Assembly: GCF_027580225.2 (NCBI RefSeq)
Contig: NC_073360.2
Coordinates: 10,780,501-10,844,500 of the forward strand
Length of the DNA: 64,000 nt
Reading direction: 5' to 3'
Source: Misgurnus anguillicaudatus
Taxonomy: Eukaryota > Chordata > Actinopteri > Cypriniformes > Cobitidae
Every line of letters begins with the position of its first letter. Within the stretch, counting starts at the first letter, position 1. The translations under genes were made by a program, and so were the position numbers. Shown piece after piece: positions 35,430 through 47,760 of this stretch. The notes beneath the pieces were generated by a model. That model was not told the origin of the DNA and made no database searches. It was given only the letters and a program-made list of their open reading frames with translations.

Positions 35430-36160
35430 ATAATCGCTCTAAATCTGATCTCTAACAAATTTTTGTTCACAAAAATTCAATTATTTCAGCTTTTTGCTTA
35501 TATAATTAGTATTTTTGAAGAAACCTACCCATATTTGAGAGTTTATAAGCATATAAAAAATATAGATTTTTTGTCTGGGTGTGCCTCATAAGTCTTGAAA
35601 AGTGAAGCCGCTGGCTCTTTAATCGCCCCCTGGTGGCTGGCTGCAGTACAAGTCATAAACCCCGCCCTCTCCATTCAAACGAATGGAACTCTGCTCTAAA
35701 TAAAAAAAAAATTACACTTCCAATAAAAGTTTCCGAAAGATGGTTATGGTCCTTTCAAGTAGTTGTTATCACGCTGATATATGTTCAAGTGTTCATTTTT
35801 GTGATAAGTTTAATTTTAGCTAGTAATTTCGATGCTATAGAAACGGGGCGTGTCGTTATGATTGGCGTGATTGAATTGGTCGCATGAGCGTTTGGGCGAA
35901 AGTTTGATATCGCGGCTCCACCTCTGGCTCCACGGACGATTCCTTCTGCGCATGCCTTGGCTCCAAACTGACGTTTTTACGTAACATGGCGGCGACCATG
36001 GTCGGACATTTTTGGCTTCAATTCATTACAATGGAGGGAGGCGACGTCGCGTCGTCCGGCTTTTTACAGTCTATAGTTTTTCCCGTATTGTTTGTTTGAA
36101 AGCAGAGGGTCTGTTCTTTCGTTTGATATATTTGTATGTTTATATATTTTACATATTTCA
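35430..36160. mobile_element. Decayed piggyBac-like element (copy 2) split by another insertion
   Basis: The left part (about 35430-35560) matches copy 1 around 10500-10610, for example TCTAAATCTGATCTCT, TTCACAAAAATT and AGAAACCT; the right part (36088-36150) matches copy 1 at 10640-10695 through GTTTGAAAGCAGAGGGTCTG and TTTGATATAT. Between them sits the 35593-36077 element. The outer ends with TTAA are no longer recognisable. Confidence 0.6.
35593..36077. mobile_element. Element of the ACAGTCTATG/GTGAAGCC family nested in the piggyBac-like relic
   Basis: It begins near CTTGAAAAGTGAAGCCGCTG and ends GGCTTTTTACAGTCTATAG. These pieces occur in the families at 53180 and 57594, which start CCATAGACTGTAAAAA and CCATAGGCTGTAAAAA. 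The CpG-bearing interior includes GGGGCGTG and CGGCTCCACC. The exact left junction is uncertain by about 25 bases. Confidence 0.5.
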
Positions 36161-37079
36161 TGTTTGTGTGACAAATATTGGCGGAGTTATCAGTTTGTTT
36201 CAGAAAGATGGTCAAGGAGACAGAGATGTCTGAACGCACTCCCTGTTTATTTTTCTTTATTTGCCAAAAGCACAGCCTTTTGTTGTTATTATGAAGTCAC
36301 TCAAATAAAAGTAGACACTTCACAGTTTTGAATGATGTATTACATGTATCTGTATGATTATGAATGACAGACCATTTTAAGTGGATTTCACGTTGAACCG
36401 GGAAAAAATGCGTCAAAACGCGACTCCGCATTTCTGGACCCAAGGGAGTTAAACGGCACAGCGATTTTTCAGCAAACTTTTCAAAGTGCATGTAAGACAA
36501 ATGTAAAACAATGGTGGATCACATTCAAACTTGTGAGTACTTGAACCTGAATGTGGCAGCCACATGCATCACAGCTCCCCCATTATGTGTTCTTCAGTTT
36601 CTTCATTTTTACATTTTGAATTCTGCCTTTCATCAATTGCAATGCATCTTTTCAACTCTTTACTGTGTATTGTGCAAAAAAAAGTGTAGAAGTGGAGCCC
36701 ATCACAAAGACAGTCAAATGTATTAAATACCAATGAAATACCATGCAGTGACATTTGTAAAATAAGGCATTTCAGTTACTGACTAATAACCTTTTCATTG
36801 CCATTAAAGTGAAATTAGTGAGTCTACACAAAAGAGCCTTTTTAAAAATCCTTAACTTGTTAGATGAGGGTTTTGCATATAGCCACATGGCTAATAGCAC
36901 TATATATAAGAGCAACAATGTAATATTAAATAATTGCAGTCTGGTACATTATTATACAATTCTGATGCATGGTTACAGGTATGTCGAACAGGATTCATCT
37001 AAAATCTGTTATTCTTTAAAAAAAAAAAAAAAAAATTTGGTTTGCGCTTACACACCAATTCCTTTCACAGTATCACAAT

Positions 37080-38640
37080 TTTAACACTGGCACGGTTCAG
37101 AGCATCCTTTCACCTTCGTAAAGTGAGACAAACGGAAAGCGTGAATGTGTGTTATTTATAAAAATTTAAAGAAAATAAGGTATTTGCAAACTTATATTTT
37201 AAGTTATAAAAGGTGAGAAAGCACGCTGTAACAAACTGCACCCTATATATCACAGACTTGAATCTTGCTAATAAAATTTCATATGAAGTTATAATAATAT
37301 TGATATTCATTTCAGTAAGTATTAGTATGAGGGTTCACAGACTTACTGAGAAAAAAACATGTGCCGGGATTTAATTCTGACCTTTTCTTTTAATAACATC
37401 TAATGTTATTCTGTGTAACCTGAACTTTACTTTGCCATTCTTTCTACAGCAGCTTATTGGTGGAGCTTGCTTGGGCTTCTTACTGAGGGTTTAAGGATTT
37501 GAACCAAATTGTAAATATAAGATTTTAGAGGGTAACGAGTCCCTCTGTGTTATAAAAAGAAACCTCATATCGTGTAGATTATTGAGGTGTGCTATTGCTT
37601 TCCTAAATGATCGGCTAGTGGATGATAAAATGGCCAGAACAATCCTATGTAAGGAGGGAAGGACTTGAACCGTATCTGTCATAAAAAACATAATATAATA
37701 AAGATGTGGGCCTTTTGATATTGGCAAGCATCCACATAGCAACCACCCGAGCTTCTTGTTTAGACAAGCACTCATATTTTCATAAAAAAAAACAATAAAC
37801 ATAATAATAGGCAATTGTGCATATGCCATCCACATGTTTCCCTTTTCTAAAGCATGTTTTGTGCTGATAAACAATCACAGGGATCGGATCAAAGCACACA
37901 TTCATAAACGCATCTCTTTATACTAATCTTGTTTTATAATTTATCGCAGAACACTCTATTAGTCAACATGAAGGAACATCTATTTATATTTCTTTGCATA
38001 AATAGAATCAAGTAAAAAAACACGCTGTGCCAAAATCGTAGCGAATCTGCTTTTCGGGCTGATTCCCAAGTTGGCTGTCGAGTGCTAAAAAGCGGTCACG
38101 CTTGCGTGAGAGCGCAAACATTACTTCAAAGCCGACACCAAAGTGCTGACTTTCGTCACGATGAATCACACTCGCGGTTCTTTTATCACATTCTTATTTA
38201 TTTGTTTACTCGTTTGGCTGAAGCTTTTCCTCAGATGGAGGATTAGCAGAGTTAGTCCTGCCTCATTTGACGGCTCGTTCTGAGACTCTAAAGACCCTGG
38301 TGGACAATGCGGGTCTGTTATCTGCTCTGCTCCATGAGCGCTCGGTTTTGACAGCGCAGACGTATCTCGCTAACTCTCCATCGAAGCCCTCAGAGCTTCG
38401 CACGAGCCACAGTAGTTCATGAAGCCTGATTCTCCAACGTAAGTCTTATGCATTAGCCTTTCATTCGTATGCATGGGCAGTGTGCGCAGTACTGTATGTG
38501 TCGCTTTATAAATAGCTAGGCGTGCAGTCCCATCTTGACCTGAAATTATACGTTCTGTGATTGCAAAATGGTGCAAATGTAGAGCAATTTTCATTCTTTT
38601 TTCTTCCACCTGTCAATGATAATAATGGCCTTAATGGGGT
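37080..38640. other. Unique intronic stretch without recognisable repeats
   Basis: No repeat structure was found here. The part 38030-38420 is GC-richer and CpG-bearing compared with its surroundings. A minus-strand frame of 127 codons at 37491-37874 has no recognisable motif and unremarkable composition, so I treat it as chance. Confidence 0.2.
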
Positions 38641-39167
38641 CCTGCGTATCAAAATGACAGACATTTCTTATTTATTATGGGTGCTCAAATGACTGTAATT
38701 AGAGCTTATCTGACTGACATTAAATGTGTGGCATCGAACCAGGAACATGAAGCTTTGTGCAAAACATGATATGAAGTATGGCTATAGAGTACGTAAAAGC
38801 TGGGCTGAATAAAGCATAAAGAAATGGGTTTTAATGCACCAGATTATTGAGTTATTAAACAAGCTTGACTTTAAATGTCAATGGGGCTTTAACAGAGTAT
38901 ATAAGTGGGATATTGTACATTTATGCAAAAATAAAAATACGTCATGTGTGTTTTTATTTTAATCAAACTGAACGTTTAACTGGGAATGGTATGTATACAT
39001 ATTTAATGCATGTTCATTGAATTCAATATAATTTATATTATAGCTCAATGTGTATTTGATTGTTTGTATAAATGCATTTTACAAATAAATACTTTTGGAA
39101 GTTTGGAAGAACTTCTAATCTTCTGGACAGGCCCAAATGTAAAAATACTGTTTTTGTATTTACAATA

Positions 39168-39520
39168 GTGCTGGGCAAAGATTAATCGCGATTAATCGCA
39201 TACAAAACAAAAGTGATTTTTTGCATAATATATATGCATGTACTGTGTCTAATTATTATGTATATTTAACCACACACACATTCATATATTCATTTCAGAA
39301 TTGTTTTATTTATATATCATTTTTAAAATGTATATTTAATATAGATTATATAAAAATATAAATAAATATATATAAACATGTAAATGTTTCTTAAATACAT
39401 ACATGAATGTGTGTGTATATATTTATACATAATAATTAGACACAGCACACACTCATATATTATACCAATAATCACTTTTATTTTGTATGCGATTAATCGC
39501 GATTAATCTTTGCCCAGCAC
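39168..39520. mobile_element. TA-flanked MITE with GTGCTGGGCAAAG ends (copy 1)
   Basis: TA at 39166-39167 and 39521-39522. The ends GTGCTGGGCAAAGATTAATC and GATTAATCTTTGCCCAGCAC are a perfect inverted repeat that continues through GCGATTAATCGCATACAAAA. The 353-base interior is AT-rich. Further copies lie at 54052-54402 and 63156-63669. Confidence 0.85.
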
Positions 39521-39553
39521 TAATTTACAACAATAAAATGTAATTCCTAGGTA

Positions 39554-40831
39554 CCGTATTTTCCTAGCCTGGCTAACACCAAACCAGTCTCATAGAGAAT
39601 GAGACGTGGTCTGGGAACCATATGCTCATTTTCTCGTATTTGAGGCGTGGTTTACGAATGCCCAGAGCCGTTTATTGGGCGCTACGAATGTCTATCAAAT
39701 GCGTCTGTACGTAGCTCATAGCCAATCGTTTCAATAATACCAGATGACGTATGTAGAGCAACATCAATAAAAAAAGCTACTTTTATCGGGATTTTGGTAC
39801 GAGTGCAGCTGAAAGCTATGCAACTAAACCGGTAGCTGTATATTGATATTGAAAAGCAACACATTTTAGTGGCACTATGACAACCACAGTACATGCATAA
39901 TGACAATATGATATTAATAAATACCACTTACCATTTATAAGTTAATTGTACTTCGTCTATGACAATGCCTAGCAGGTTGGTCCTATAAAACTCTGTGGTT
40001 ATCATGTCTTGCCATATCCAAACATCCTTCTTTGATATGAAATTGTTTAACACCAAAGTTGCTCTTTTTTTAAATAAACTTGCGTTCAAAACTAATTAGA
40101 ACACTATCTAAAGCTGCATTGAAAAGTAACTGTGCGTCAGTTGCCGTGTTATAACAAATAACAAAACTGCTTCGGTGTGTCGCATAGACGTCGTCATTGT
40201 CTTGCTGCCTCCTCCCCATTCTGTGATTGGTTCCCTATTTCAGGGGCAAAAAAGGGCCAGAGTTGCCATGCTAGACTTGCAGCGTGAATAAATTTGCAAG
40301 CAAGGCAGCATGGGTAAACCCAGGCTAGTATTTTCCGTGCTATAAGTCACACTTTTTTCATAGTTTGGCGGGTCCTGAAACTTACGTCAAAATTATTCAT
40401 ATGAACCAAGAGAAATCATTACCGTCTACAGCCACGAGAGTCCGCTCTATGCTGCTCCTGTATTTATGTAATTCAATGGATTCAGTGATGCAGAATGACT
40501 TCGGGACCTTTTGAACTTGATTTGGGTTGTCGTGTTAATTTAGCCTATTCAGCCTCCCAGATAAAGTCTGTATGTTCAGTGAATAAATGTTAATGTTACT
40601 TTAACATGTACAGACATCTATTCAGCCTGCTGTTCTGTGTGCTATGTTTAGTTGAATAACTTGCCTTTCCAGATTAAATGTCTGTTCTTCGGCTTGGATT
40701 TTGTGAAATCATTTTCTAAATAAATGCAACATATAGTCCAGTGCGACTTATATATGTTTTTTCCTCTTCAAAACACATTTTTGACTGATGCGATGTATAC
40801 TCCGGAGCGACTTATAGTCTGGAAAATACGG
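39554..40831. mobile_element. TA-flanked MITE (CCGTATTTTCC ends) split by a nested element
   Basis: TA flanks CCGTATTTTCC on the left (39552-39553) and GGAAAATACGG on the right (40832-40833). The right piece starts GTATTTTCCGTGCTATAAGT and ends GCGACTTATAGTCTGGAAAA followed by TACGG, giving the typical inverted ends. Removing the insertion at 39565-40327 and one target copy leaves about 505 bases. Confidence 0.8.
39565..40327. mobile_element. Element with TAGCCTGG ends inserted into the 39554-40831 MITE
   Basis: The insertion is flanked by GTATTTTCC at 39556-39564 and 40328-40336, a 9-base repeat that may include one base of terminal symmetry. Its ends are TAGCCTGGCTAACACC and GGGTAAACCCAGGCTA. 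An 8-9 bp duplication fits hAT, Merlin or Mutator-like transposition; I cannot choose. The 763 bases do not encode a recognisable transposase. Confidence 0.75.
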
Positions 40832-41010
40832 TACTATTCTAGAACCTTAACATAGACGGTTTCTTCGGACGCACACACGTTGTCACAGTTTTACGCCTGG
40901 CCCAAAATGAACTTCCTGTGTGTGTTTGTTTGACGAGGGGACTTGGCATTGGCAGCCAGGCAATAATTTAAGGATCTGTAGCTAACTTTTTACAAAGTAA
41001 CATTGGCTTA

Positions 41011-41720
41011 TGCCGAGTTCAGCCTGCATGATTTTCAAATTGTTCAGGTCACTTGTGGTTTCACACTGTGTGATTATCTGGGGAAGCGTTAAGTCGCTGC
41101 CGTTTCAGACTGCATGATGGATTGGCGACAGGGGTTTTCAAACTGCATGACTTTACCGTAAGAAGAATCGCTGATTACTTTGTCCCGCTCCGCAAACTAC
41201 GTCTCACAACCAAACGCACGCGAGAAGTGACGCAAAGGAAACAACGCGAGGTCATGCGTGCAAGACCAGAGTTATCACGTGAGACTGGAATTATTATTAA
41301 AAATGGTAGCTCGCAAAAAGCTTACCATACAAATTGCATGTGCGCTCATTTGCAGCAGAAAGAAGAAGAAATATAGATTATGAAGGAGGAAATGTTTGGA
41401 GAGACTCCTCCCCGAACTTCCAGCTGCCTTGTATGTTGCTCTCTCATTGGCTGTAGGTCATCGCCGATGTTATTTTCAGTCATGATTCATGATTTTGAAT
41501 CGCCGACAGGTCCAGATATTTAGCATGCCACATATCTCACGGGTGTCGGCGACTCGTCTGCCATTCTCTCAGAACGCGTCTTTTATAATTCATACTGTGT
41601 GATTGTCACTCGCGTGCACGGGCATCGATTTGCCTGTGATTTCAGCCATTTGTCTGCGATTTCTCAGAACCTGTTGGCGAGTCAAAATCAGGGCTAAAAT
41701 CGTGCAGTCTAAACTCTGCA
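41011..41720. mobile_element. ~710-bp inverted-repeat element with CAGAGTTTAGACTGCA-like ends
   Basis: TGCCGAGTTCAGCCTGCATG at the left pairs imperfectly with CGTGCAGTCTAAACTCTGCA at the right. The interior has repeated ATCGCCGA, GGCGAC and TGCATGA motifs. No recognisable protein, although a short frame runs through 41122-41376. Confidence 0.5.
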
Positions 41721-42486
41721 ATAGTGCATATTTTATACGCTTTTGTTATGATTTGAACTAAGGTAATTTACTTGTTAGTTATTTAGTTTTTTATCAGAAA
41801 TAATCTACTCTACAGCGACTCTATTGTAATTAAAAAAAAATTCGGAAGTCTACCGCCACAGAAGTGTGAGCCACAAAAGGCGTAGGCTTTAAAGTAGTCT
41901 ATAATATTTACTGCAGCTTATGAATTTACTATAGATAATACAGAATACTAAAGTATACATAATACACTATATAATACCACAGTTTACTACTGTAAAAAGC
42001 AGCATTTTTCAACATATTGTTATTTTAACTTAAAAATTAATCATTCATTTTTTTTATGAAAAGTCATTTTGATAGCCATACAAAAAATAACAAAGTAGTA
42101 CACAGTAAAACACAGTATACTTAGTTTAACTGATGGTTTCTTGTAGTAAATTGTGGCAACCACAGGAAACCCATGGATGGATCATATTGCTTTTATGCGT
42201 ACATTAAAATAAGCATTTAGTAGGTTTATAGTATATTGTTATGGAAAACAAGCATCCTAACCCAGCAACTGTTCTACAGTAATTGTAATAAAGATAAATT
42301 AGGGGTGGTTCACATTTTGCGTGAACAAATTATTATTTTTTTTATTGTAAACGCACGGCAAGTGAATAATAGAGAGGCTCTCTAACGATTGGTCATTTTC
42401 TTAAAAAAACCCACAAAAACATTTATATTCTTTTTTCAATAGAGAGGGTGCCACATCGAGTTGAAAATATTTAAACTTTTCAGAAT

Positions 42487-43220
42487 AGGTGTGTTCGACA
42501 TCGGCTGTGGCTGGATGTAACCGATCGGCGAGATTAGCCGCGTGCAGGTGGGGAGGAACTGAAAATGGAGACGTGAAGTCGGATGCGCTGTGGTTCCCGT
42601 AGTTTGCTGCATTTACGTCAGGCATGGCTGATCACGTGCCGTTTGCTTGCTTAATTGCATTAAACATGATTTGTAAGATGTAAACTACATAAAAAGTGAA
42701 TTATACTGTTTTGAATGTCCGTGTATGAGCATATTGGAACTGAAGAGGCTTACAGCATCTGTTTTTACAAGAATAAAGTTCAACATAAGCATATTATTTA
42801 AATACCAATGTAGTGGGGTCTACGTTTTTTATCCATTTTATTTTGATGAAGATGACACAATATAACATCGCGACCACATGAAAATAGCTTTAACTGTTAT
42901 AAAAATACAGATTTGTGAGCACTTGTGGAACTGAGGGCGTGAAAATAAACACAAAATACACGTGATTGTTGTCGTGGTGAATCCGACCAATGGTGAAACA
43001 GCTTTGTCGTCATTACAGCCCGTGCAGCTCCTCTTCGCGAACTGCGCTGGCTAACTCAGGCGGCTGATCTCGAATCGCTCTTGCGGTACTTAAAAACCAT
43101 ATGACACAGTCACGTGCCTGCAGCGCCAGCTGAAGTTGGACAAAAATACTAACCGGAATGCACTGCTTCAAGTCAGCCGCCGATCGGTCTGCGCAGCGCC
43201 GCATGAAGTCGAACACACCT
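42487..43220. mobile_element. Inverted-repeat element with AGGTGTGTTCGAC ends, nested
   Basis: Ends AGGTGTGTTCGAC and GTCGAACACACCT are a perfect 13-base inverted repeat flanked by AAT on both sides (42484-42486, 43221-43223). Further pairing inside includes GCCGATCGGTC near the right and ACCGATCGGC near the left. It has CpG-rich ends and an AT-rich centre. The 3-bp duplication again suggests a Harbinger relative. Confidence 0.7.
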
Positions 43221-43494
43221 AATGTCAGCAGGTCATGTGATAAGAACCAACCAATCAGCTTCACCATTTACACATTAACATCGGGTCATTCCCAACGGAA
43301 TTCCTCAGGATGGAGGAACAGCTGATCATAGCTGTACAGGGATACACAGAACAAACGAACTGTTAATTTTGACACAAATAGAATAAAAAATATATGGAGA
43401 CACATTACTAAATATATTTGGGAAGTGCGGCTCAATGTTGCTTAGCAAGGGCACACGCTACCGGAGTGCAACTGCCCAACCTCGTTGGAAAGAA

Positions 43495-43688
43495 CACTGT
43501 AAAAAATAGCTGTAATTATGCAACTGGTTGCCAGTAACTTACTGTAGAAAATGAAGACTTAAAATGTTTCATGTTCATTTAACTTTGAACAAACTGTTGC
43601 CAGTAAATAACAAATGTAAAATCTACAGTAAGTTATTGGCAACCAGCTGCCAGTAATACTGTAATTTCTACAGAAAAATTTTACAGTG
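43495..43688. mobile_element. MITE with CACTGTAAAAAA ends (copy 2), nested
   Basis: It aligns with 31323-31529 for nearly its whole length (GTTGCCAGTAACTTACTGTA, AATGTTTCATGTTCATTTAA, CAAACTGTTGCCAGTAAATA). It lies inside the 42302-43746 element, so it inserted after that element arrived. The flanking dinucleotide is AA rather than TA. Confidence 0.8.
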
Positions 43689-44519
43689 AAGGAGGAAGGC
43701 GGTCGTGTCTTCCGCACAATTTTAGACGCAAAATGTGAACCACCTCTTAGACATCCTTATTCCCATAATAGCTTGCTTACATAAATTCACAAATCCACCA
43801 TAATTCTATGGAAAATCACTGTAGTTGATAATCCTGCTCCAGATTTACACTATTGGTTTAGTCAGTTTTGCTGTGGTGCTTTGTTGGGATTCTCAAACAA
43901 ACAAAGCAATGTTTGAATAGCACCACAGAGTCGCAGTGTTTACCTTTTGTGGAAGACAAACCTGCAAATGGCTTAGATTTGTCTAGGGTCTACATTTTGT
44001 AAAGGGTGAGACGGAGAGGTCAATTGTTTGAAAACTTAAAGTTTGCTCTACTGTATGAAATAAACAACTTCAAGCAATAAAATCTAGATTGATTTGAAGG
44101 AAATGTAGTAATTATACATCCCGCCAGCATAAATAAAACATATTTACAAAAACTGAAAGTAAACAAAGGAATAGAAACAGAAGCTTTATTAGATTTGCTT
44201 TCCCGTCTCTTTGAATGATTGCTAATGATGAAGTGCCTTTCAGCAACAGTAATAATGAAAACAAATGTATTACGTTCTTCCTCTCTCTGTTGTTTGAGAG
44301 AAGTGACTGTCAAAGCTAATGTGATTAGCATGCAACCAAGCGATAACCTGAAGCAAGCCGATAGCATTATCAGCAAAGACCATCTGATATGTCTCAAGTT
44401 ATCTTTCTCCGAATTGTTGCAATAATAATTTACACGTGTAGACTGTGACATGATGTTAGTCGATGAATGCATGTCGTATTATTCAAGTGGCTTATGACTT
44501 ATTGCATAATGTCTGCACA

Positions 44520-46448
44520 CCCTGCTGAAAAAACAATAAAACCATTACAGAAAATTCTAATGGTTTCCATTAAAATACCAATAGGAACCATTAGCTTTAC
44601 TATTAAAACCACTACATTGTAGTGTGTTTTGGGCCATATTCCATTAGAACCAATACATAGGACCAATAGAACCAATACATTCCATTAGAGACCAACAAAA
44701 AGCAAAACACTGTAGTGTGTTTTTGGACATATTCCATTAGAACCAATACATAGAACCAATAGAACCAATACATACCATTAGAGACCAACAAAAACCAATA
44801 CACTGTAGTGTGTTTTGGGCCATATTCCATTAGAACTAATACATAGAACCAATAGAACCAATACATACCATTAGAGACCAACAAAAACCAATACACTGTA
44901 GTGTGTTTTGGGCCTTATTCCATTAGAACTAATACATAGAACCAATAGAACCAATACATACCATTAGAGACCAACAAAAACCAATACACTGTAGTGTGTT
45001 TTGGGCCATATTCCATTAGAACCAATACATAGAACCAATAGAACCAATACATACCATTAGAGACCAACAAAAACCAATACACTGTAGTGTGTTTTGGGCC
45101 TTATTCCATTAGAACTAATACATAGAACCAATAGAACCAATACATACCATTAGAGACCAACAAAAAACAATACACTGTAGTGTGTTTTGGGCCATATTCC
45201 ATTAGAACCAATACATAGAACCAATAGAACCAATACATACCATTAGAGACCAACAAAAACCAATACATTGTAGTGTGTTTTGGGCCATATTCCATTAGAA
45301 CCAAAAGAACCAATACATACCATTAGAGACCAACAAAAACCAATACATTGTAGTGTGTTTTGGGCCATATTCCATTAGAACCAATAGAACCAATACATAC
45401 CATTAGAGACCAACAAAAAATAATACATTGTAGGGTGTTTTGGGCCATATTCCATTAGAACCAATAGAACCAATACATACCATTAGAGACCAACAAAAAC
45501 CAATATATTGTAGTGTGTTTTGGGCCATATTCCATTAGAACCAATAGAACCAATACATACCATTAGAGACCAACAAAAAATAATACATTGTAGGGTGTTT
45601 TGGGCCATATTCCATTAGAACCAATACATAGAACCAATAGAACCAATACATACCATTAGAGACCAACAAAAACCAATACACTGTAGTGTGTTTTGGGCCA
45701 TATTCCATTAGAACCAATACATAGAACCAATATAACCAATACATACCATTAGAGACCAACAAAAACCAATACATTGTAGTGTGTTTTGGGCCATATTCCA
45801 TTAGAACCAATAGAACCAATACATACCATTAGAGACCAACAAAAAATAATACATTGTAGGGTGTTTTGGGCCATATTCCATTAGAACCAATACAAACAAT
45901 ACATACCATTAGAGACCAACAAAAACCAATACACTGTAGTGTGTTTTGGGCCATATTCCATTAGAACCAATAGAACCAATACATACCATTAGAGACCAAC
46001 AAAAACCAATACATTGTAGTGTGTTTTGGGCCATATTCCATTAGAACCAATACAAACAATACATACCATTAGAGACCAACAAAAACCAATACACTGTAGT
46101 GTGTTTTGGGCCATATTCCATTAGAACCAATAGAACCAATACATACCATTAGAGACCAACAAAAACCAATACATTGTAGTGTGTTTTGGGCCATATTCCA
46201 TTAGAACCAATAGAACAAATACATACTATTAGAGACCAACAAAAACCAATACACTGTAGGGTGTTTTGGGCAATATTCCATTAGAACCAATACATAGAAC
46301 CAATAGAACCAATTCATACCATTAGAGACCAACAAAAACCAATACACTGTAGTGTGTTTTGGGCCATATTCCATAAAAAACAATACAATTACCAGGAAAC
46401 CATTAGAATTTTCTGTAATGGTTTTGTTGGGGTTTTTTTTCAGCAGGG
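44520..46448. mobile_element. Inverted-repeat element whose interior is an 80/93-bp minisatellite
   Basis: The ends CCCTGCTGAAAAAA with AACCATTACAGAAAATTCTA and their reverse complement near 46395-46448 (TAGAATTTTCTGTAATGGTT, then TTTTTTCAGCAGGG) form inverted repeats of about 45-55 bases. Everything between about 44630 and 46375 is a tandem array of a unit containing TAGTGTGTTTTGGGCCATAT, TCCATTAGAACCAATA, and ACCATTAGAGACCAACAAAA. Spacing of CCATATTCC is 93 bases in long units and 80 in short ones, differing by a CAATACATAGAAC segment. The minus-strand frames rich in YWFLLVSNGM are by-products. No clean target duplication. Confidence 0.85.
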
Positions 46449-46449
46449 C

Positions 46450-47760
46450 ACTACTGCTGTTTCAGCCAAAAAAACCACCTACTTAGACAGGAAGAGACTG
46501 TGTGATTGACAGGCTAAACATCCAACCACAGTTTGTTCTGTAGACAGATGTAGGTCTTCCCAAATTCAAGTGCATAGCAGCTTCACTACATAAGCACCTC
46601 AGGATGTTACTTAGATGGTCACTGAGTCAACCAAGACTTTTCTAGATGCTCTTGGCCCTAACAGGCACTTGCTTTTCATGTCACCCTACCATCATGGATG
46701 TTTGGGCTTGTAATGATGCTGATAAAGAGAAAACCATTCAGCTCTAGCCTGCTGGCACGTACATCTCTCAAACAGTGGTCTATGACTAACAGTAACCTTC
46801 ACATTCTTTGAAATAAATAGCAGTTTATGGATGACGCCCTTTTTGCAGGTTACACAAGAAGCGCTTTCTTAGTTTGACCCCAAGGAAAATATTTTCACAG
46901 AGGTGGATGACCTATAGCGCAGGAAACCTCGCTACGCTCTGTCTTTTTCACCAACAGCTTTGTGCTGACTAGAAAAGCTGAACCTCATCAGTGAATGCTG
47001 GGATAGAAGTGTGGCGGCCGAACTATTTGTAATGAGTTGTTGCTCTTGTTCTCATTACTGGCTCCAAAAGAGGGCCCAACAGGAATGCCACATAAATCAA
47101 AGCCGGGACTTTTTATAAAAGGGACGAGAAATGAGATAGTGGGCTGTGGTACTTCAATGAATGAGCCTGTAGAGGCTGTGCCATTATCGTAATGATGTAT
47201 GATATTTTGTCTTTTATTTTCAGCACGATGCGACTTATTGGCTCAAGCATCCATTTCCAAATGGATGAGGTAGGGCTTATTACTAAATTAGGGCTTTGGA
47301 TCATAGATCCGTCACTCAAAATCTAATGGAGATACTGTTTGTTACATTATCTCTCCTCTGAGCATTTGATATGTAGAGCATTAGCTCGCCTACCACCGTA
47401 CTGTGTAAACTAACGCAGCAGGAGGCTTTTTCTCATCGCCTCACATCTCGTGCATTGATTTCATGCAAATTTGTCTTATGACTGATTTGTGTTGTGTTTG
47501 AGACCGAAATAGTCACAGAAATGCCTCATTACCCCATTTCATTAATGGCAGAACAATTCTTATCAATCATTTATATACAGTAGGATAAGTGTGGTAATGT
47601 GCCGTCGCGTGTGAATGATATTACTAGCATTCTGAAATCAGTCTTTCGTATTTTTCTTAGTGGTCTCAGCAAATGCATGGAGAATGGATCGATACCTCAT
47701 CCCTAGCTAATCGTAAACCATAGCAACAGCTGGAGCTGGCAGAGATTGTTCTTGTATCTT
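46450..47760. other. Long unique intronic stretch (candidate regulatory region)
   Basis: No inverted-repeat end, tandem repeat or second copy is visible over 1.3 kb. It contains AT-rich homeodomain-like and E-box-like words (for example around 47140-47330) of the kind seen in developmental enhancers, but such words are common by chance. No coding signal on either strand. Confidence 0.2.

Larger units (their letters stand above)
42302..43746. mobile_element. Harbinger-like element with TTA duplication, containing two nested elements
   Basis: TTA flanks both sides (42299-42301, 43747-43749). The ends GGGGTGGTTCACATTTTGCG and CGCAAAATGTGAACCACCTC are inverted repeats. A 3-bp TTA or TAA duplication is typical of PIF/Harbinger. 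Inside are an inverted-repeat element at 42487-43220 and a MITE at 43495-43688. Without these the host is about 515 bases and non-autonomous. Confidence 0.75.

Noticed and set aside
37491..37874. 127-codon minus-strand frame
   Set aside because: No domain, no repeat of codon periodicity visible by eye, and no splice-site pair that would extend it. Treated as chance in AT-rich DNA.
41122..41376. Basic 84-codon plus-strand frame (RKLRLTTKRTREVTQRKQRE)
   Set aside because: It lies entirely within an inverted-repeat element and lacks recognisable transposase features such as a catalytic triad or zinc finger.
44020..44472. 150-codon minus-strand frame, the longest open frame outside repeats
   Set aside because: The peptide has no recognisable motif, lies in ordinary intron sequence and ends close to a MITE boundary. 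Long chance frames are expected in 64 kb.
44612..46383. Minus-strand hydrophobic repeats (MYWFLLVSNGMYWFYWF)
   Set aside because: They are translations of the 80/93-bp array. The 80-bp units break the frame, so no continuous protein is possible.
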